Notes: generated by a model not told the origin, from the sequence alone. 64,000 nt of DNA from Cohaesibacter celericrescens (GCF_002866925.1 NZ_PKUQ01000002.1:1-64000), one strand, 5' to 3'. Counted from the first letter of the stretch, positions 9,040-19,940 are shown. Numbers and translations are program-made.

Positions 9040-10827
9040 ATGTCCTCTGCAGCAGCGCCTGCTTTTTTTACTGAATCTATCGTATTTTTGAGTGCTGCTG
9101 TAATAGCGGTCCCCATAGCAAAACGATTGGGTGTCGGGTCGATCATCGGATACTTGTTCGCGGGCATGGTTATCGGGCCGTTCGGCCTTTCATTTATCCA
9201 ATCTGTTGATGCCATTCGTCCCGTGGCCGAGCTTGGCGTCGTGCTGTTGCTGTTTGTATTAGGGCTGGAGCTCAAACCCGAGCGATTGTGGCGCATGAAA
9301 AGCGATATTTTTGGTTTGGGAACCAGCCAGATTATTCTCACCGGACTTGCTTTGGCAGGCGTGATGACGCTTTTGGGGTTGCCTAAACCATTACCTCTGA
9401 TCGGTGGTTTTGGTATGGCGCTATCTTCAACCGCGTTCGCCGTTCAAATTTTGAATGAACGCGGGCACTTTTCTTCAGCCTATGGCCAACGGGCCTTTGG
9501 CATTTTGTTGATGCAAGATATAGCGATTGTGCCTCTATTAGCGATGGTTGATATTATGGCACCAACCGCGCATGAAGCAGCGCCAGAAAGCATAATCGAA
9601 CAGATAGGTATAACGGTTGCGGCCGTTTTGGTCGTGATTATTGTCGGGCGCTATTTCCTCTCGACGGTGTTTACAATCCTATCCAATACAAAAGCCCGCG
9701 AAATTATGCTGGCTGCGGCTCTTTTGGTCGCGCTGGGCAGTGCCGAGATTATGCATTTGGCGGGGCTATCTATGGCGTTGGGTGCCTTTTTGGCTGGTAT
9801 TATGTTGGCTGAATCGAGTTTCCGCCATGCATTGGAAGCTGATATTTATCCCTTTCGTTCGCTGCTCATGGGTTTGTTTTTTATGACGGTTGGTATGACT
9901 TTGGATCTGCCTGTCACGCTCTCTAATCTACCCATCATTCTAGTCGGCGTGGTTGCTGTCATGATGATCAAAGGTACCATTTTATGGCTGCTGGCAAAGG
10001 TAACCGGGTCACCCAATGTTGACGCAATCCAGATTGCCATCGCTTTGCCTCAAGCGGGTGAGTTTACATTTGTTTTGTTTGCAGCGGCAGCGGCTGCTGG
10101 TTTACAACGACCCGAATTTACCATTATGTCGGCGGTGGTGATTTTATCGATGGTTATGACGCCGTTGGTTGTTAAAGGACACGACGCGCTTGCGGCCTAT
10201 TTACATAGTCGGCATCCTGATGACCCAGAGCCCGAAATTGCCAAATTCAGTGACAATAAACCACAAGTAGTCGTAATCGGATTTGGTCGATTTGGCATGG
10301 TCGTGTCTCAAATGCTAATGGCAGAAGGGCTGAATATAGTTGCAATTGACAACAATGCCCGCCGGATAGCGACTGCACGTAAATTGGGGCTGCCTGTTTA
10401 TTATGGCGATGCGACACGCGAGGATATATTGCGCGCATCGGGGGCTGAGGATGCAATCATCATCGCGTTATGCGTTGAAAACGAACAAGTTATGGCTCGA
10501 GCTATCGATGTAGTGAAAGAGAATTTCCCCAAAGCTGCCATCTATTGCCGCGCGACGGATCGGGCTCACGCAATGGAATTGGCCCAGCGGCAAGTGGATT
10601 ATCACATCAGGGAAACCTTCGAAAGTGGCATTACATTTGGTCGCGCTGCGTTGGATCATTTGGGTATTTCAACAGATCGTGTGCAGGACATCGAAGTTGA
10701 TGTTCGTGAACAGGATTTTGAAAGACTGGTCCAGCAAGCTAATATTGATGGAGTCGAAGGCAAACATCTGCATAGGGTCACGCCCCATAAGCCGCCCGCC
10801 TCTAACTCTACACCCGACAAGTCTTGA
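9040..10827 (+). CDS. Kef-type monovalent cation:proton antiporter (CPA2) with RCK domain
   Basis: The 595-residue membrane protein has an N-terminal Na/H-exchanger domain with about a dozen hydrophobic segments (about 1-390), including the family motif RLGVGSIIGYLFAGMVIGP. A cytosolic RCK/TrkA-N domain follows from about residue 405, with the nucleotide-binding GFGRFG and an Asp at the end of beta-2 (VAIDNN). This is the KefB/KefC architecture of potassium efflux antiporters; whether glutathione gates it is unknown. Open frame extends 29 codons upstream, but the ATG at 9040 has AAGG before it and starts where family members do. No KefF/KefG ancillary gene is adjacent. Confidence 0.92.
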   Translation: MSSAAAPAFFTESIVFLSAAVIAVPIAKRLGVGSIIGYLFAGMVIGPFGLSFIQSVDAIRPVAELGVVLLLFVLGLELKPERLWRMKSDIFGLGTSQIILTGLALAGVMTLLGLPKPLPLIGGFGMALSSTAFAVQILNERGHFSSAYGQRAFGILLMQDIAIVPLLAMVDIMAPTAHEAAPESIIEQIGITVAAVLVVIIVGRYFLSTVFTILSNTKAREIMLAAALLVALGSAEIMHLAGLSMALGAFLAGIMLAESSFRHALEADIYPFRSLLMGLFFMTVGMTLDLPVTLSNLPIILVGVVAVMMIKGTILWLLAKVTGSPNVDAIQIAIALPQAGEFTFVLFAAAAAAGLQRPEFTIMSAVVILSMVMTPLVVKGHDALAAYLHSRHPDDPEPEIAKFSDNKPQVVVIGFGRFGMVVSQMLMAEGLNIVAIDNNARRIATARKLGLPVYYGDATREDILRASGAEDAIIIALCVENEQVMARAIDVVKENFPKAAIYCRATDRAHAMELAQRQVDYHIRETFESGITFGRAALDHLGISTDRVQDIEVDVREQDFERLVQQANIDGVEGKHLHRVTPHKPPASNSTPDKS

Positions 10828-10852
10828 AACGGACTAAGAGAAGTCTGTTATT

Positions 10853-11791
10853 CTATTTAGGAATGCTGATGGGATAGTCAGGCTGTTTGCTCCATTCGGC
10901 CATAGAACCATCATAAAGCAGCGCTTCCTTGTTGCCTAGAATCTCATGAGAGACAAACCAAGCTAAAGATGCCCTGTGACCGGAGTTGCAGAAACCGATT
11001 GCGGGGCCAGATGTGTTAATATTACGGGATTGAAAAAGAGTTTTCAGCTTGTTCACCGGCAAGAACCGGCCACCTTGGCCTTGTTCAAGAAGAAGGTCAT
11101 AAGGGAGGTTTTTGGCTCCGGTTATTGTTCCGAGGCGCGTGCCTCCAACCTTGCCAAAATACTCTGCCTCGCTGCGGTAGTCTACAAGCGGTGTACCCTT
11201 TTTCCATTCTGAGAGAACATCCATGGCAGAAGGAGCCATGGCTAGGTTTGGGACAGCTGTGTAAGGAACGGATCGGACAGGAGTTTTTGCTTGGGTAAAG
11301 CTGGCCTTCGGCAGTTTACTATAGGCAATGAGGCCTCCATCCAATATGGAAACAGCCTTGTGCCCCAGAACTTTCATGCTCCAATAAATGCGGGTGGCGA
11401 TTGCTATTTCGCTGGGATTGGCACCAACAGGTGTCAAAATGACATGGGTGTTATTGGAAATCCCCAGAGAACCCATCAGTTTTTCCAAATATGCAATGTC
11501 AGGAAGGGCCTGACCCTGCATTGGTTTATTCTGCCGCCAAATATTATATTGGCTGTTAATAGCGCCAGGAAGGTGGACGCGCTCATAGCCACTGGTGGGC
11601 TGCAGATCCAAGATCCGGATGTTGGGCTGAGAAAGATTTTCTTGCAGCCACTGCGCTGATACCAATGGAGCCGCTGCCTGAGCCTGCTGGCCAAATGTAA
11701 TGAAGATGAACAAGAGCAAGAGGCCGAGCCGCCGAACTGACGAGAATTTGTTCTTAAGGCCAAGTTTACAACAATATAGCATCTGGTTCAT
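10853..11791 (-). CDS. periplasmic two-domain sulfurtransferase (rhodanese family)
   Basis: The 312-residue protein has an N-terminal signal peptide (hydrophobic LLLLFIFITF then QQAQA, cleavage about residue 40) followed by two rhodanese domains. The second contains the active-site loop CNSGHR with the persulfide-forming Cys at about 268. The first lacks a catalytic Cys, as usual for tandem rhodaneses. It should transfer sulfur from thiosulfate or 3-mercaptopyruvate to a thiophilic acceptor, here in the periplasm. The CNSGHR loop does not distinguish the two donor classes with certainty. It is convergent with the Kef gene and upstream of no obvious sulfur operon. Confidence 0.9.
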   Translation of the reverse strand: MNQMLYCCKLGLKNKFSSVRRLGLLLLFIFITFGQQAQAAAPLVSAQWLQENLSQPNIRILDLQPTSGYERVHLPGAINSQYNIWRQNKPMQGQALPDIAYLEKLMGSLGISNNTHVILTPVGANPSEIAIATRIYWSMKVLGHKAVSILDGGLIAYSKLPKASFTQAKTPVRSVPYTAVPNLAMAPSAMDVLSEWKKGTPLVDYRSEAEYFGKVGGTRLGTITGAKNLPYDLLLEQGQGGRFLPVNKLKTLFQSRNINTSGPAIGFCNSGHRASLAWFVSHEILGNKEALLYDGSMAEWSKQPDYPISIPK

Positions 11792-11851
11792 CGCACTTTC
11801 ATTTTAATTTACAGCATCTTGGGTGCTTAAGTCTGGGCTCTGGCCTTTGGA

Positions 11852-12469
11852 TTAACGAAAGAAAACAAGCAGCACGAGCGCCAATATCGCCACAGCGATC
11901 CAGCCCCACATTTGTGCTCCACCTAAGAAGCCTGTAGCCGCCGCTTCTTCTGCTTCAAGCTCCAATTCAACCACAGCATTTTCAGTTTTGTTTATAGCGT
12001 CGTCCAGTTTGGAATCAGTTTTGGTCATAGCTTTGTCCTTTGGTTGAAGGGTGTCAGCGACATTATCGAAAATCTCGCTTGCCTTTGAGAAAATCTTGCT
12101 CGGATCAACAGCGCTTTCTCTGCCCATTTTACTCAATTCTATGGTCGAATGGTACGTCAGAATTGTGGCCCCCTGATCAGGTTTCAGGTATATTATGTGT
12201 CTTCCACTCAAAACGAGAGCTTCCGGTTCAACGCCCTTGAAACTCACCACGAATTGGTTGTTGTTTTCTCCTCGAGAGAAACGAAAGTGGTACTGGATTT
12301 GTTGATCTCTATTGGTCAATCGATCCATTGTCGCCAAGAACAGGTTAGTCTCCAACTCAACCATAGAATGGCAGTTCGGAACCACCTTTTCCAATAGTTT
12401 GGGATCCTGGAATTGTTGTCTAATTTTGTCCGGTGTCGATTGTATTCGGAACTCACCAGATAGATTCAT
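11852..12469 (-). CDS. CoxG/SRPBCC-family protein with C-terminal membrane anchor
   Basis: The 205-residue product begins MNLSGEFRI and has a CoxG-like SRPBCC domain (about 1-145), a polar linker rich in Glu and Ala, and one C-terminal transmembrane helix (WGWIAVAILALVLLVFF). CoxG proteins help recruit CO dehydrogenase-type enzymes to the membrane, but no coxMSL genes are present here, so the partner is unknown. Start choice: the ATG at 12469 has GAAGGG upstream and the CoxG consensus N-terminus; the in-frame ATG ten codons earlier is less likely. It is divergent from the U32 gene. Confidence 0.85.
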   Translation of the reverse strand: MNLSGEFRIQSTPDKIRQQFQDPKLLEKVVPNCHSMVELETNLFLATMDRLTNRDQQIQYHFRFSRGENNNQFVVSFKGVEPEALVLSGRHIIYLKPDQGATILTYHSTIELSKMGRESAVDPSKIFSKASEIFDNVADTLQPKDKAMTKTDSKLDDAINKTENAVVELELEAEEAAATGFLGGAQMWGWIAVAILALVLLVFFR

Positions 12470-12690
12470 AAGACCCTTCTCCCCAAAAGACCCTTTCAAC
12501 TGACGTTAGCGCCATTATGTTTGTTTATTCGAACAGTATAACACAGGCTCATAGAACTGACACGTGTTCCGTTCAAACCACAGCGTAAAAACGTTGCGTT
12601 TGATAACAATTTTTGCATACGTGTAAGTGACTGGTCATTGGTCGTTTGTTTTGCTATCACTCACGCTTCATATCGTTCCAGGAGATCCCC

Positions 12691-14400
12691 ATGACCGTCG
12701 TTTCCACCCTTCCGAGCAACAAAGCCAAATCTGAGCGCGCTCATCCAATACGCCCTGCTCGATCTGAGCTGTTGATGCCTGCCGGCAATCTCGAAAAGTT
12801 GAAAATGGCGGTACTATATGGTGCTGATGCCATTTATCTTGGTACGCCAGATATGTCCCTACGGACCAAGTCCCAAATGACTCTGGAAGATGTGGTTGAG
12901 GGTATCGAATTTGCCCATGCACATGGCAAACGGGTCTACCTGACACTCAACCTGTTTTCACATAACAAAGATATCGACAAATTGCCGCAGTATGTCGAGA
13001 CCGTGCGGAAGGTGAAACCAGACGGGCTGATCGTTGCTGATCCCGGTGTTTTCATGTTCGTAAAGGAGCAAGCGCCCGAGCTGGAGCTGCATGTTTCAAC
13101 GCAAGCCAATGTGTGCTCTTGGCAGTCGGTGAAATTTTGGGAAAGTCAGGGTGCCAAACTTGTGGTCATGGGGCGCGAAGTGTCTTTTGCTGAGCTGGCC
13201 GAAGTGCGTGAAAAATGTGAAGACATCAAACTAGAAGCCTTTGTGCATGGCTCGATGTGCATGACCTATTCTGGTCGCTGCCTGCTTTCCAATTTCATGT
13301 CCGAACGAGGCGCCAACCAAGGGTCCTGTTCGAACAGCTGCCGTTGGAAGTATAAAGTGCATATGAAGCTACGCGACGGCACCGTGCGCGAGTTGAAATT
13401 ATCCGAAGAGAATCTCGAACTGTTTGACTTCTTTTTGGAAGAAGAGCAGCGTCCTGGCGAATTGATGCAAATTGTCGAGGATGAGCGTGGCTCTTACATT
13501 CTCAATAGTCGCGATTTGTGCATCATGCCTAAGCTAACCGATTATCTCTCCATCGGCATTGACAGTCTGAAGGTCGAAGGCCGTGGCAAGAGCCCCTATT
13601 ATGTGGCGGTGGTGGCCAAGGCTTACCGCATGGCAATTGATGATTGGTATGACGATCCGGACAATTGGGATCCTGAAGCCTATATGGAAGAGCTTGCAAC
13701 GGTACCAAACCGTGGCTACACCCTCGCCTTTCATGATGGTCGCCTCACCAATTATGCTCATGGTTTTGAACATACGGCGACATTTGCAGAATGGGAATTT
13801 GCAGGTGTGGTGCGAGAAGTCCGTGCGGATTGTTTCATTGTTGATGTTAAAAACAAGCTTGAAGCAGGCGACGTGATCGAATTTGTGTCACCCTATTTGC
13901 GCGCGCCAATCCCCATCCGCCTTTATGAATTTGAAGATGCCAAAAATGGCAAAATACTGGATGTGGTTAATCCCGGCACCAAGCCGGTCATTCGCATTCC
14001 CTTCTCGCTGTTTGATCATGAAGACCCGAAAACCCTGATTGAACATGTGCCTGAAATGACAGTGTTGCGCAAAGAACGCGCTCTAACACCGGCTCAATGG
14101 GAACGCCTCAAGCATGATGCCGAAGCGCACGATCTGGAGTTGGGTCGCGGTGATGAAGGGCTTTATGAACGTAAGAATGTAAAGCTTCAGGCGGCGATTG
14201 ATGCCGACCAGAACAAACGGTCAATTAAAAGCCCTCGATTGGGCAAAGAAGGGTGCTGTGGTCGTGGCTGTAACGGCTGTACGATTTTCTGGTACGACGA
14301 CAAATATGCCAATGCCCGCGAAAAGTTAGCAAGCAACGAACAAGGCAAATTGCTAACCAAGCAGCAGGCGCGGCAAGAAGTGATTAAACAAGTTTCCTAA
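12691..14400 (+). CDS. U32 family protein, TrhP/YegQ-like tRNA hydroxylation factor
   Basis: The 569-residue protein has the U32 core: LLMPAGNLEKLKMAVLYGAD, then HVSTQANVCS, EAFVHGSMCMTYSGRCLLSN and the NQGSCSNSCRWKY cysteine cluster, which in the family binds an iron-sulfur cluster. A C-terminal domain carries a second Cys group (GCCGRGCNGC). TrhP/YegQ-type U32 proteins take part in prephenate-dependent 5-hydroxyuridine formation in tRNA; older annotations as collagenase-like peptidases are doubtful. The ATG at 12691 follows AGGAG; the open frame upstream is not needed. Its length exceeds E. coli YegQ because of the extra C-terminal Cys-rich part. It ends at a strong terminator. Confidence 0.88.
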   Translation: MTVVSTLPSNKAKSERAHPIRPARSELLMPAGNLEKLKMAVLYGADAIYLGTPDMSLRTKSQMTLEDVVEGIEFAHAHGKRVYLTLNLFSHNKDIDKLPQYVETVRKVKPDGLIVADPGVFMFVKEQAPELELHVSTQANVCSWQSVKFWESQGAKLVVMGREVSFAELAEVREKCEDIKLEAFVHGSMCMTYSGRCLLSNFMSERGANQGSCSNSCRWKYKVHMKLRDGTVRELKLSEENLELFDFFLEEEQRPGELMQIVEDERGSYILNSRDLCIMPKLTDYLSIGIDSLKVEGRGKSPYYVAVVAKAYRMAIDDWYDDPDNWDPEAYMEELATVPNRGYTLAFHDGRLTNYAHGFEHTATFAEWEFAGVVREVRADCFIVDVKNKLEAGDVIEFVSPYLRAPIPIRLYEFEDAKNGKILDVVNPGTKPVIRIPFSLFDHEDPKTLIEHVPEMTVLRKERALTPAQWERLKHDAEAHDLELGRGDEGLYERKNVKLQAAIDADQNKRSIKSPRLGKEGCCGRGCNGCTIFWYDDKYANAREKLASNEQGKLLTKQQARQEVIKQVS

Positions 14401-14412
14401 ATCAGATCATAG

Positions 14413-14446
14413 AATGGGACTGCCAACCAAGGGCAGTCCCATTTTT
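14413..14446. terminator. shared bidirectional terminator
   Basis: ATGGGACTGCC and GGCAGTCCCAT form a perfect 11-base stem around AACCAAG, followed by TTTTTC. It lies between the convergent U32 gene and the saccharopine-dehydrogenase-like gene and could serve the former mainly. Confidence 0.9.
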
Positions 14447-14448
14447 CA

Positions 14449-15633
14449 TTATTCAGCCGCTTCCAGCTTTGCGGTCATGCAATGGTCGGTGTGATAGATC
14501 ATATCTCCATGTTCCGCGATAGTTTCCAGCCAAGCGCGGATCATACCGGGATCATTGGGTGCGGCTTGAACCCCCGCATTTAGTTGGCCTTTCAAAATTG
14601 CTTCGGCTGCTAGACTAACTGGGATGGAAACCAAGCGGGCCATCGCGCTGTTTTGTGCAGTGCCATAACTGTCGAGACTTTTGGTCTTGTGCCAGACGAC
14701 ACGTCCGTCATGGGATACTTTTAAATCCACCGACAAGACAACCCGGTCCATCTCGCCTTCTTGATAGGAATGATCTGCCCACAATCGGTCGCTCAATGCT
14801 GCCAGTTCTTTATCATCGTTATCTGTGGTTTCGATGGTGTCGAACACCGACTTCCATGCATCAGACCAACCATCTAGCCGCAAAGTGCCTCTTACAAATC
14901 GGGCGATGGTCCAATCTGTTCCAAATCCATAATCCTGCATAAAGGGCAAGGAATCTCGATTGGGATAGGACTGGAACATTTCCGTCTGGTGCGGCAAGTT
15001 CAAGACGTATGGTTCAACTGCATCCCATGGCTTTTCAATTGTGACGATATGATCTTCCAAAATCGCTTTGGCGGGGCTTTTTAGAGCCTTAAGCACTCCC
15101 AACGGCGACCAACTAAATTTGTATTTAAAATCGTTAGCAACGGCAGGGAATCCTCCACAATAGGAACGAAAATCGTGGGTATTGTGAGGATCGAAATAAG
15201 GGCTTGATCGATAATCATCCATCAAAAGGTGAGCCAGTAAATGATCAACGCCGGGATCAAGGCCGACTTCATTGATGAAGGTGAGATTTTTGTCTTTCGC
15301 TTGCTGGTTAAGTGCGGCCATTTCGGAATTGATGTAGGATGACGACACAAAATGCGCGTCTTTTTCCAAACAAAGGCGGGCCATGCTGGTGTGCATATGC
15401 GTAGGCAGCATTGATATCACAATATCACCGGGGTGAATTGCGGCTTGCATTGCACCGTCGGTCGCCGCGCAAACGTCAAAATTTCCCGAAAGTCCCTTGG
15501 TTGCCAAATATGCTTTGCTTACATCTCGCTCCCAGATTTTGAGAGTATGTTCCTTGGCAATCAATCGCTTTATACCGGGGACAGAAGCGAGACCCGCCCC
15601 GACCCAGTGAAATGTCTTGGATTCCGCTTTCAT
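14449..15633 (-). CDS. saccharopine dehydrogenase-like protein (copy 1)
   Basis: The 394-residue protein starts with a dinucleotide-binding fold (WVGAGLASVPGIKRLI, about 10-25) and has the saccharopine dehydrogenase C-terminal domain, with [25 protein letters not shown] and the long block around [20 protein letters not shown]. Relatives oxidise saccharopine to lysine or alpha-aminoadipate semialdehyde plus an amino acid; the exact substrate here is unknown. A close paralog lies 288 bases upstream (15922-17079) in the same direction and shares most of the central sequence, so this is a tandem duplication. A terminator between the two indicates that they can be expressed separately. Confidence 0.88.
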   Translation of the reverse strand: MKAESKTFHWVGAGLASVPGIKRLIAKEHTLKIWERDVSKAYLATKGLSGNFDVCAATDGAMQAAIHPGDIVISMLPTHMHTSMARLCLEKDAHFVSSSYINSEMAALNQQAKDKNLTFINEVGLDPGVDHLLAHLLMDDYRSSPYFDPHNTHDFRSYCGGFPAVANDFKYKFSWSPLGVLKALKSPAKAILEDHIVTIEKPWDAVEPYVLNLPHQTEMFQSYPNRDSLPFMQDYGFGTDWTIARFVRGTLRLDGWSDAWKSVFDTIETTDNDDKELAALSDRLWADHSYQEGEMDRVVLSVDLKVSHDGRVVWHKTKSLDSYGTAQNSAMARLVSIPVSLAAEAILKGQLNAGVQAAPNDPGMIRAWLETIAEHGDMIYHTDHCMTAKLEAAE

Positions 15634-15849
15634 ACAGTATTCTCCGGCAATATGTGATCACAGGACAGCTTAAAAACTGTCTTCTAATCAAAGCTTTGCT
15701 GGATGTTGGCATGATGGCAAGTGGGTGTAGCACCGTGTTCGGCAGATTGCTGGAGACCGTCCGGTAATTTGAATTTGGTTGGCTTGCCACGAGACACAAT
15801 GCTGGGCAAACTTGTGTATGACGTGGCTCGACATCTTGGCAGGCATTAA

Positions 15850-15872
15850 AAAAGCCCGGCAAAACCGGGCCC
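15850..15872 (-). terminator. terminator after saccharopine dehydrogenase-like copy 2
   Basis: On the minus strand GCCCGG, TTTTG and CCGGGC form a stem-loop followed by TTTTTTAA. It separates the two tandem paralogs. Confidence 0.88.
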
Positions 15873-15921
15873 TTTTGATTTGGTCAAATAAAGGATATCA
15901 CCAATTTGAGCTGAAGGCCTA

Positions 15922-17079
15922 TCATTCAGCGTGAATTGTCAGATGAAACTGATCACCAATTTTTGTCAGCTCTTTGAACCATGGCAAGATGATTTCAGGG
16001 TCGGACGGGGCAGCCTGAACCCCTGGCAACAATTTATCATCCAGAATAGATTCGACTGCGAGACTAACCGGAATCGAAACAAGGCGGGCCATTGCGGAGA
16101 AGTCTTCGCTCCCTCTGGCGTCCAGCGCGTAATTTTTATGCCAAACGGTTTGTCCGTCATGGTTGACTTTCAAATCAACAACCAGCACCACCCGATCAGG
16201 CTCTTCTTCATCATAAGCATGATCAGTCCAGAGCTGTTCGCTCATTTTGGCCAACTTAGCTTCGCCGTCTTCCCCTGATACTTCATGCTCTACAAAATGG
16301 AAAATATCGGCCCATGCATCGGACCAGCCATCCAGTCGCAAGGTTCCGCGTACGAATGTGTGCATGTTCCAATCACTGCCAAAACCGTAGTGCGACATGA
16401 AAGGCAAAGAATCGCGGTTTGGATAGGATTGGAAGGTTTCGGCTCCACCGGGCAATGTGACGGAGTAATCTGAAATGGCGTCCCAAGGTTTTTGGGTTTC
16501 AACCACTTTGCCATCCAGAATGGCTTTGGCAGGACTCTTGAGGGCCTTCAAAACGCCCAAAGGTGACCAGCTGAATTTGTACCGGAAGGCGTTTGCCACA
16601 GCGGGGAACCCACCGCAATAGGACCGGAATTCGTGGCTGTTGTTTGGATCGAAAGCATCACTTTTTTTGTAGTCGGCCATCAACAAATGAGCAAGCAAGT
16701 GGTCCAACCCTGGGTCGAGTCCAACCTCGTTAACGAAACAAAGACCGGATGCTTTCGCTTCTTCGTTGAGTCCAGCCATTTCTGGACTGACATAGGAAGA
16801 AGAGACAAAATGCGCTTTTGCCTCGAGGCACAATTGGGCGATTTCCAAGTGCATCGTTGCAGGTAGCATGGAAACAACCACATCGCCTGCTTTCAATTCG
16901 GCCTTCAGGGCATCGATTGAAAAAGTTCTTACGTAGAAATCACCCAAAAGCCCAACGGTGGCTGCTTCTGCTTTTCTCAGGGTTCTGTTCCACAATGTGA
17001 CGGGACGTTCGTTATTGATCAGGCGGCGAATACCAGGGACAGAGGACAGCCCAGCGCCAAGCCAATGAATATGTGCCAT
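15922..17079 (-). CDS. saccharopine dehydrogenase-like protein (copy 2)
   Basis: The 385-residue product has the same domain order as the downstream copy: N-terminal nucleotide motif [15 protein letters not shown] (about 5-19), [33 protein letters not shown] and a C-terminal QAAPSDPE segment. The two copies share identical stretches such as [19 protein letters not shown] and [12 protein letters not shown] but diverge in surface loops, consistent with an old duplication. A role in lysine or a related imino-linked amino-acid breakdown is likely; no LKR or aldehyde dehydrogenase partner is adjacent. It is divergent from fhs. Confidence 0.88.
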   Translation of the reverse strand: MAHIHWLGAGLSSVPGIRRLINNERPVTLWNRTLRKAEAATVGLLGDFYVRTFSIDALKAELKAGDVVVSMLPATMHLEIAQLCLEAKAHFVSSSYVSPEMAGLNEEAKASGLCFVNEVGLDPGLDHLLAHLLMADYKKSDAFDPNNSHEFRSYCGGFPAVANAFRYKFSWSPLGVLKALKSPAKAILDGKVVETQKPWDAISDYSVTLPGGAETFQSYPNRDSLPFMSHYGFGSDWNMHTFVRGTLRLDGWSDAWADIFHFVEHEVSGEDGEAKLAKMSEQLWTDHAYDEEEPDRVVLVVDLKVNHDGQTVWHKNYALDARGSEDFSAMARLVSIPVSLAVESILDDKLLPGVQAAPSDPEIILPWFKELTKIGDQFHLTIHAE

Positions 17080-17282
17080 GTTTATGCTTCCTTTTGTTGA
17101 TCCTCATATACCAGCATTTGGGCATCAAACAAGGCCGGAATGTATCGTGTTTCCTGTGGTTGGCTGGTTTTTTCTTTTCATTTTGGTGTTATGCACGAGG
17201 TAAGGTCTATTTCCTTGTTATGAAGATCAATATCATTAAACATCAATCCATTAGACAGTACGAGTTGAAGGCAGGAAAACAG

Positions 17283-18953
17283 ATGGCGACGGATATAGAA
17301 ATTGCGCGAGCAGCCACGCTAAAACCGATTGTGGAAATTGGCGCATCCCTGGGCATTCCTGCCACTCATCTTGTTCCCTACGGTCACGACAAAGCAAAAT
17401 TATCAGCTGGGTTTCTCAAGAGCCTTGCTGATCGTCCTGATGGAAAGCTGATATTAGTAACGGCCATTACACCAACCAGCGCAGGCGAAGGTAAAACCAC
17501 CACCACAGTGGGGCTGGGAGATGCTCTTAACGCCATTGGCAAAAAGGCATCGATTTGCATTCGCGAAGCTTCTCTAGGGCCCTGCTTTGGCATGAAGGGT
17601 GGAGCTGCTGGTGGTGGCTATGCCCAGATTGTACCGATGGAAGACATGAATCTGCATTTTACTGGTGATTTTCATGCAGTCACTTCCGCCAACAATCTGC
17701 TTGCAGCAATGATAGACAATCATATTTACTGGGAGAATACACAGAATATTGATGTCCGTCGGATTGTCTGGCGTCGTGTGGCCGACATGAATGATCGCTC
17801 GTTGCGACAAATCACCACCTCTCTAGGTGGCGTTAGCAATGGGTTTCCGGCAGAAACCGGCTTCGATATAACCGTTGCATCCGAGGTTATGGCTATTCTC
17901 TGCTTATCTGAGGATCTCACCGATCTTCAAAAGAGATTGGGTGATATTATCATTGCCTATCGACGCGATCGCAGCCCCGTCTTCTGCCGCGATATCGGAG
18001 CGGATGGTGCGATGACCGTTCTTTTAAAAAATGCCATGCAGCCCAATTTGGTTCAGACGTTGGAAAATAATCCTGCCTTTGTGCATGGTGGTCCCTTTGC
18101 CAACATCGCGCATGGCTGCAACTCGGTCGTGGCCACCAAGGCTGCGCTCAAGCTGTCGGATTATGTCGTTACCGAAGCTGGGTTTGGCGCTGATTTGGGG
18201 GCTGAGAAGTTCTTTGATATCAAATGCAGAAAAGCTGGCCTTACGCCCGATGCTGCGGTGGTTGTGGCGACCATTCGGGCACTAAAGCTCAATGGCGGAG
18301 CGGCAAAAGATCAGCTAGACCAACCCGATTTGGCAAGGCTCACATCGGGCTGTGCCAATTTGGGCCGTCACATCGAGAATGTAAAACAGTTTGGCGTGCC
18401 GGTTGTGGTGGCCATCAATCACTTCACCTCTGACAGCGAGGAGGAAATCGCGGCGATCAAAGCCTATGTGGAGGCGACCGGCACAGAGGTTGTGGTTTGC
18501 ACACATTGGGCTGACGGCTCCAAGGGTGCCTTGGAATTGGCTGAAAAAGTCGTCACGTTGGCAAATGAAGGCAATTCACAATTTGCCCCGCTCTATTCGG
18601 ATGATCTTGGTCTGTTTGACAAGATCGAAACCATTGCCAAACGGATCTATCGTGCTGAAGATGTTTTGGCTGACACGAAAATTCGCTCACAATTGGACCA
18701 ATGGGAGCAACAGGGTTATGGCCATTTGCCCATTTGCATCGCCAAGACCCCTTATAGTTTTTCCGCGGATCCTGAGTTGCGAGGAGCCCCCAATGGCCAC
18801 TCAATCCCGATCCGGGAGGTTCGTCTAAGTGCCGGAGCTGGATTTATTGTGGTTATTTGCGGGGAAATCATGACCATGCCGGGCTTGCCGAGCAAGCCAG
18901 CGGCGTTATCAATCCACCTTAATGAAAAGGGTGAGATTGAAGGCCTGTTCTAA
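17283..18953 (+). CDS. fhs: formate--tetrahydrofolate ligase
   Basis: The 556-residue enzyme makes 10-formyl-THF from formate, THF and ATP. The ATP-binding loop [12 protein letters not shown] lies at about 64-75, and later blocks ([30 protein letters not shown] and the C-terminal [12 protein letters not shown]) match the family along its whole length. The start at 17283 ([16 protein letters not shown]) has AGGAAAA upstream; the long open frame before it is not used. It is followed by folD on the same strand and faces the sarcosine oxidase operon, placing it in one-carbon metabolism. Confidence 0.97.
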   Translation: MATDIEIARAATLKPIVEIGASLGIPATHLVPYGHDKAKLSAGFLKSLADRPDGKLILVTAITPTSAGEGKTTTTVGLGDALNAIGKKASICIREASLGPCFGMKGGAAGGGYAQIVPMEDMNLHFTGDFHAVTSANNLLAAMIDNHIYWENTQNIDVRRIVWRRVADMNDRSLRQITTSLGGVSNGFPAETGFDITVASEVMAILCLSEDLTDLQKRLGDIIIAYRRDRSPVFCRDIGADGAMTVLLKNAMQPNLVQTLENNPAFVHGGPFANIAHGCNSVVATKAALKLSDYVVTEAGFGADLGAEKFFDIKCRKAGLTPDAAVVVATIRALKLNGGAAKDQLDQPDLARLTSGCANLGRHIENVKQFGVPVVVAINHFTSDSEEEIAAIKAYVEATGTEVVVCTHWADGSKGALELAEKVVTLANEGNSQFAPLYSDDLGLFDKIETIAKRIYRAEDVLADTKIRSQLDQWEQQGYGHLPICIAKTPYSFSADPELRGAPNGHSIPIREVRLSAGAGFIVVICGEIMTMPGLPSKPAALSIHLNEKGEIEGLF

Positions 18954-19025
18954 CCGGTTTATAGGTGTTGTCAGAATCGCAACAAAACGCCCTCAAAATT
19001 GCTCCTATCACGACAAGGGAAACAC

Positions 19026-19940
19026 ATGACCGCAACAAGAATTGACGGAAAGGCCATTGCTGGAGAACTCAGAGCCAAAATTGCAGTGGAAGCCGAAAAA
19101 CTTATCAATGAAACAAAGGTTGTACCTGGACTTGCTGTGATAATCGTTGGCGAAGACCCGGCCAGTCAGGTTTATGTGGCATCCAAAGGCCGTGCTGCTA
19201 ATGAGTGCAATTTTCATTCTGTTCAGCACACATTGGCAGTGGATACCAGTGAAGAGGCTCTGTTGTCTCTTGTCGACGAGCTGAACAATGACATCGCCAT
19301 TCATGGCATTCTTGTTCAGTTGCCCCTGCCCGATCACATTGACGAGTCCAAAGTACTCAACTTGATTCGTCCTGATAAGGATGTCGATGGCTTCCATCCG
19401 ATCAACGTTGGTCTATTGACCGCGGGCGAACGGGATAAAGCGATGGTGCCGTGCACACCGGCTGGATCGCTCATTTTGACAAAACGTGTTCTTGGCGATT
19501 TGTCGGGCAAGACGGCCGTTGTGGTTGGTCGCTCTAACATCGTCGGCAAACCAATGGCGGCATTGCTTTTAGCGGAGAGTTGCACTGTAACAATCGCTCA
19601 CAGCCGCACCAAGGATTTGCCTGCCGTGGTGCGCGGTGCTGATATCGTGGTTGCAGCTGTTGGACGACCGCAAATGGTCAAAGGCGATTGGATCAAGGAA
19701 GGTGCTTGTGTGATCGATGTGGGGATCAACCGCATTCCTGCGCCAGAACGGGGCGAAGGCAAAACGCGTTTGGTCGGTGATGTTGACTATGACAGTGCAG
19801 TTGAACGCGCCGGATTTATTACGCCCGTACCCGGTGGCGTCGGCCCCATGACCATTGCCCTCTTGATGGCAAACACACTGACGGCTGCACGTAGAACTGC
19901 TGGTTTGGATGATCTGGACTATGCTTCCCTGTTGGGATGA
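19026..19940 (+). CDS. folD: bifunctional methylene-THF dehydrogenase/methenyl-THF cyclohydrolase
   Basis: The 304-residue protein keeps the catalytic Tyr50 and Lys54 (YVASK), the substrate block GILVQLPLP, the NADP-binding [11 protein letters not shown] and the signature VPGGVGPMT. It oxidises 5,10-methylene-THF to methenyl-THF and hydrolyses that to 10-formyl-THF in the cytoplasm. AAGGGAAA precedes the ATG at 19026. With fhs upstream and soxBDAG opposite, it can convert the methylene-THF made by sarcosine oxidase into formyl-THF or, through Fhs, into formate and ATP. Confidence 0.97.
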   Translation: MTATRIDGKAIAGELRAKIAVEAEKLINETKVVPGLAVIIVGEDPASQVYVASKGRAANECNFHSVQHTLAVDTSEEALLSLVDELNNDIAIHGILVQLPLPDHIDESKVLNLIRPDKDVDGFHPINVGLLTAGERDKAMVPCTPAGSLILTKRVLGDLSGKTAVVVGRSNIVGKPMAALLLAESCTVTIAHSRTKDLPAVVRGADIVVAAVGRPQMVKGDWIKEGACVIDVGINRIPAPERGEGKTRLVGDVDYDSAVERAGFITPVPGGVGPMTIALLMANTLTAARRTAGLDDLDYASLLG

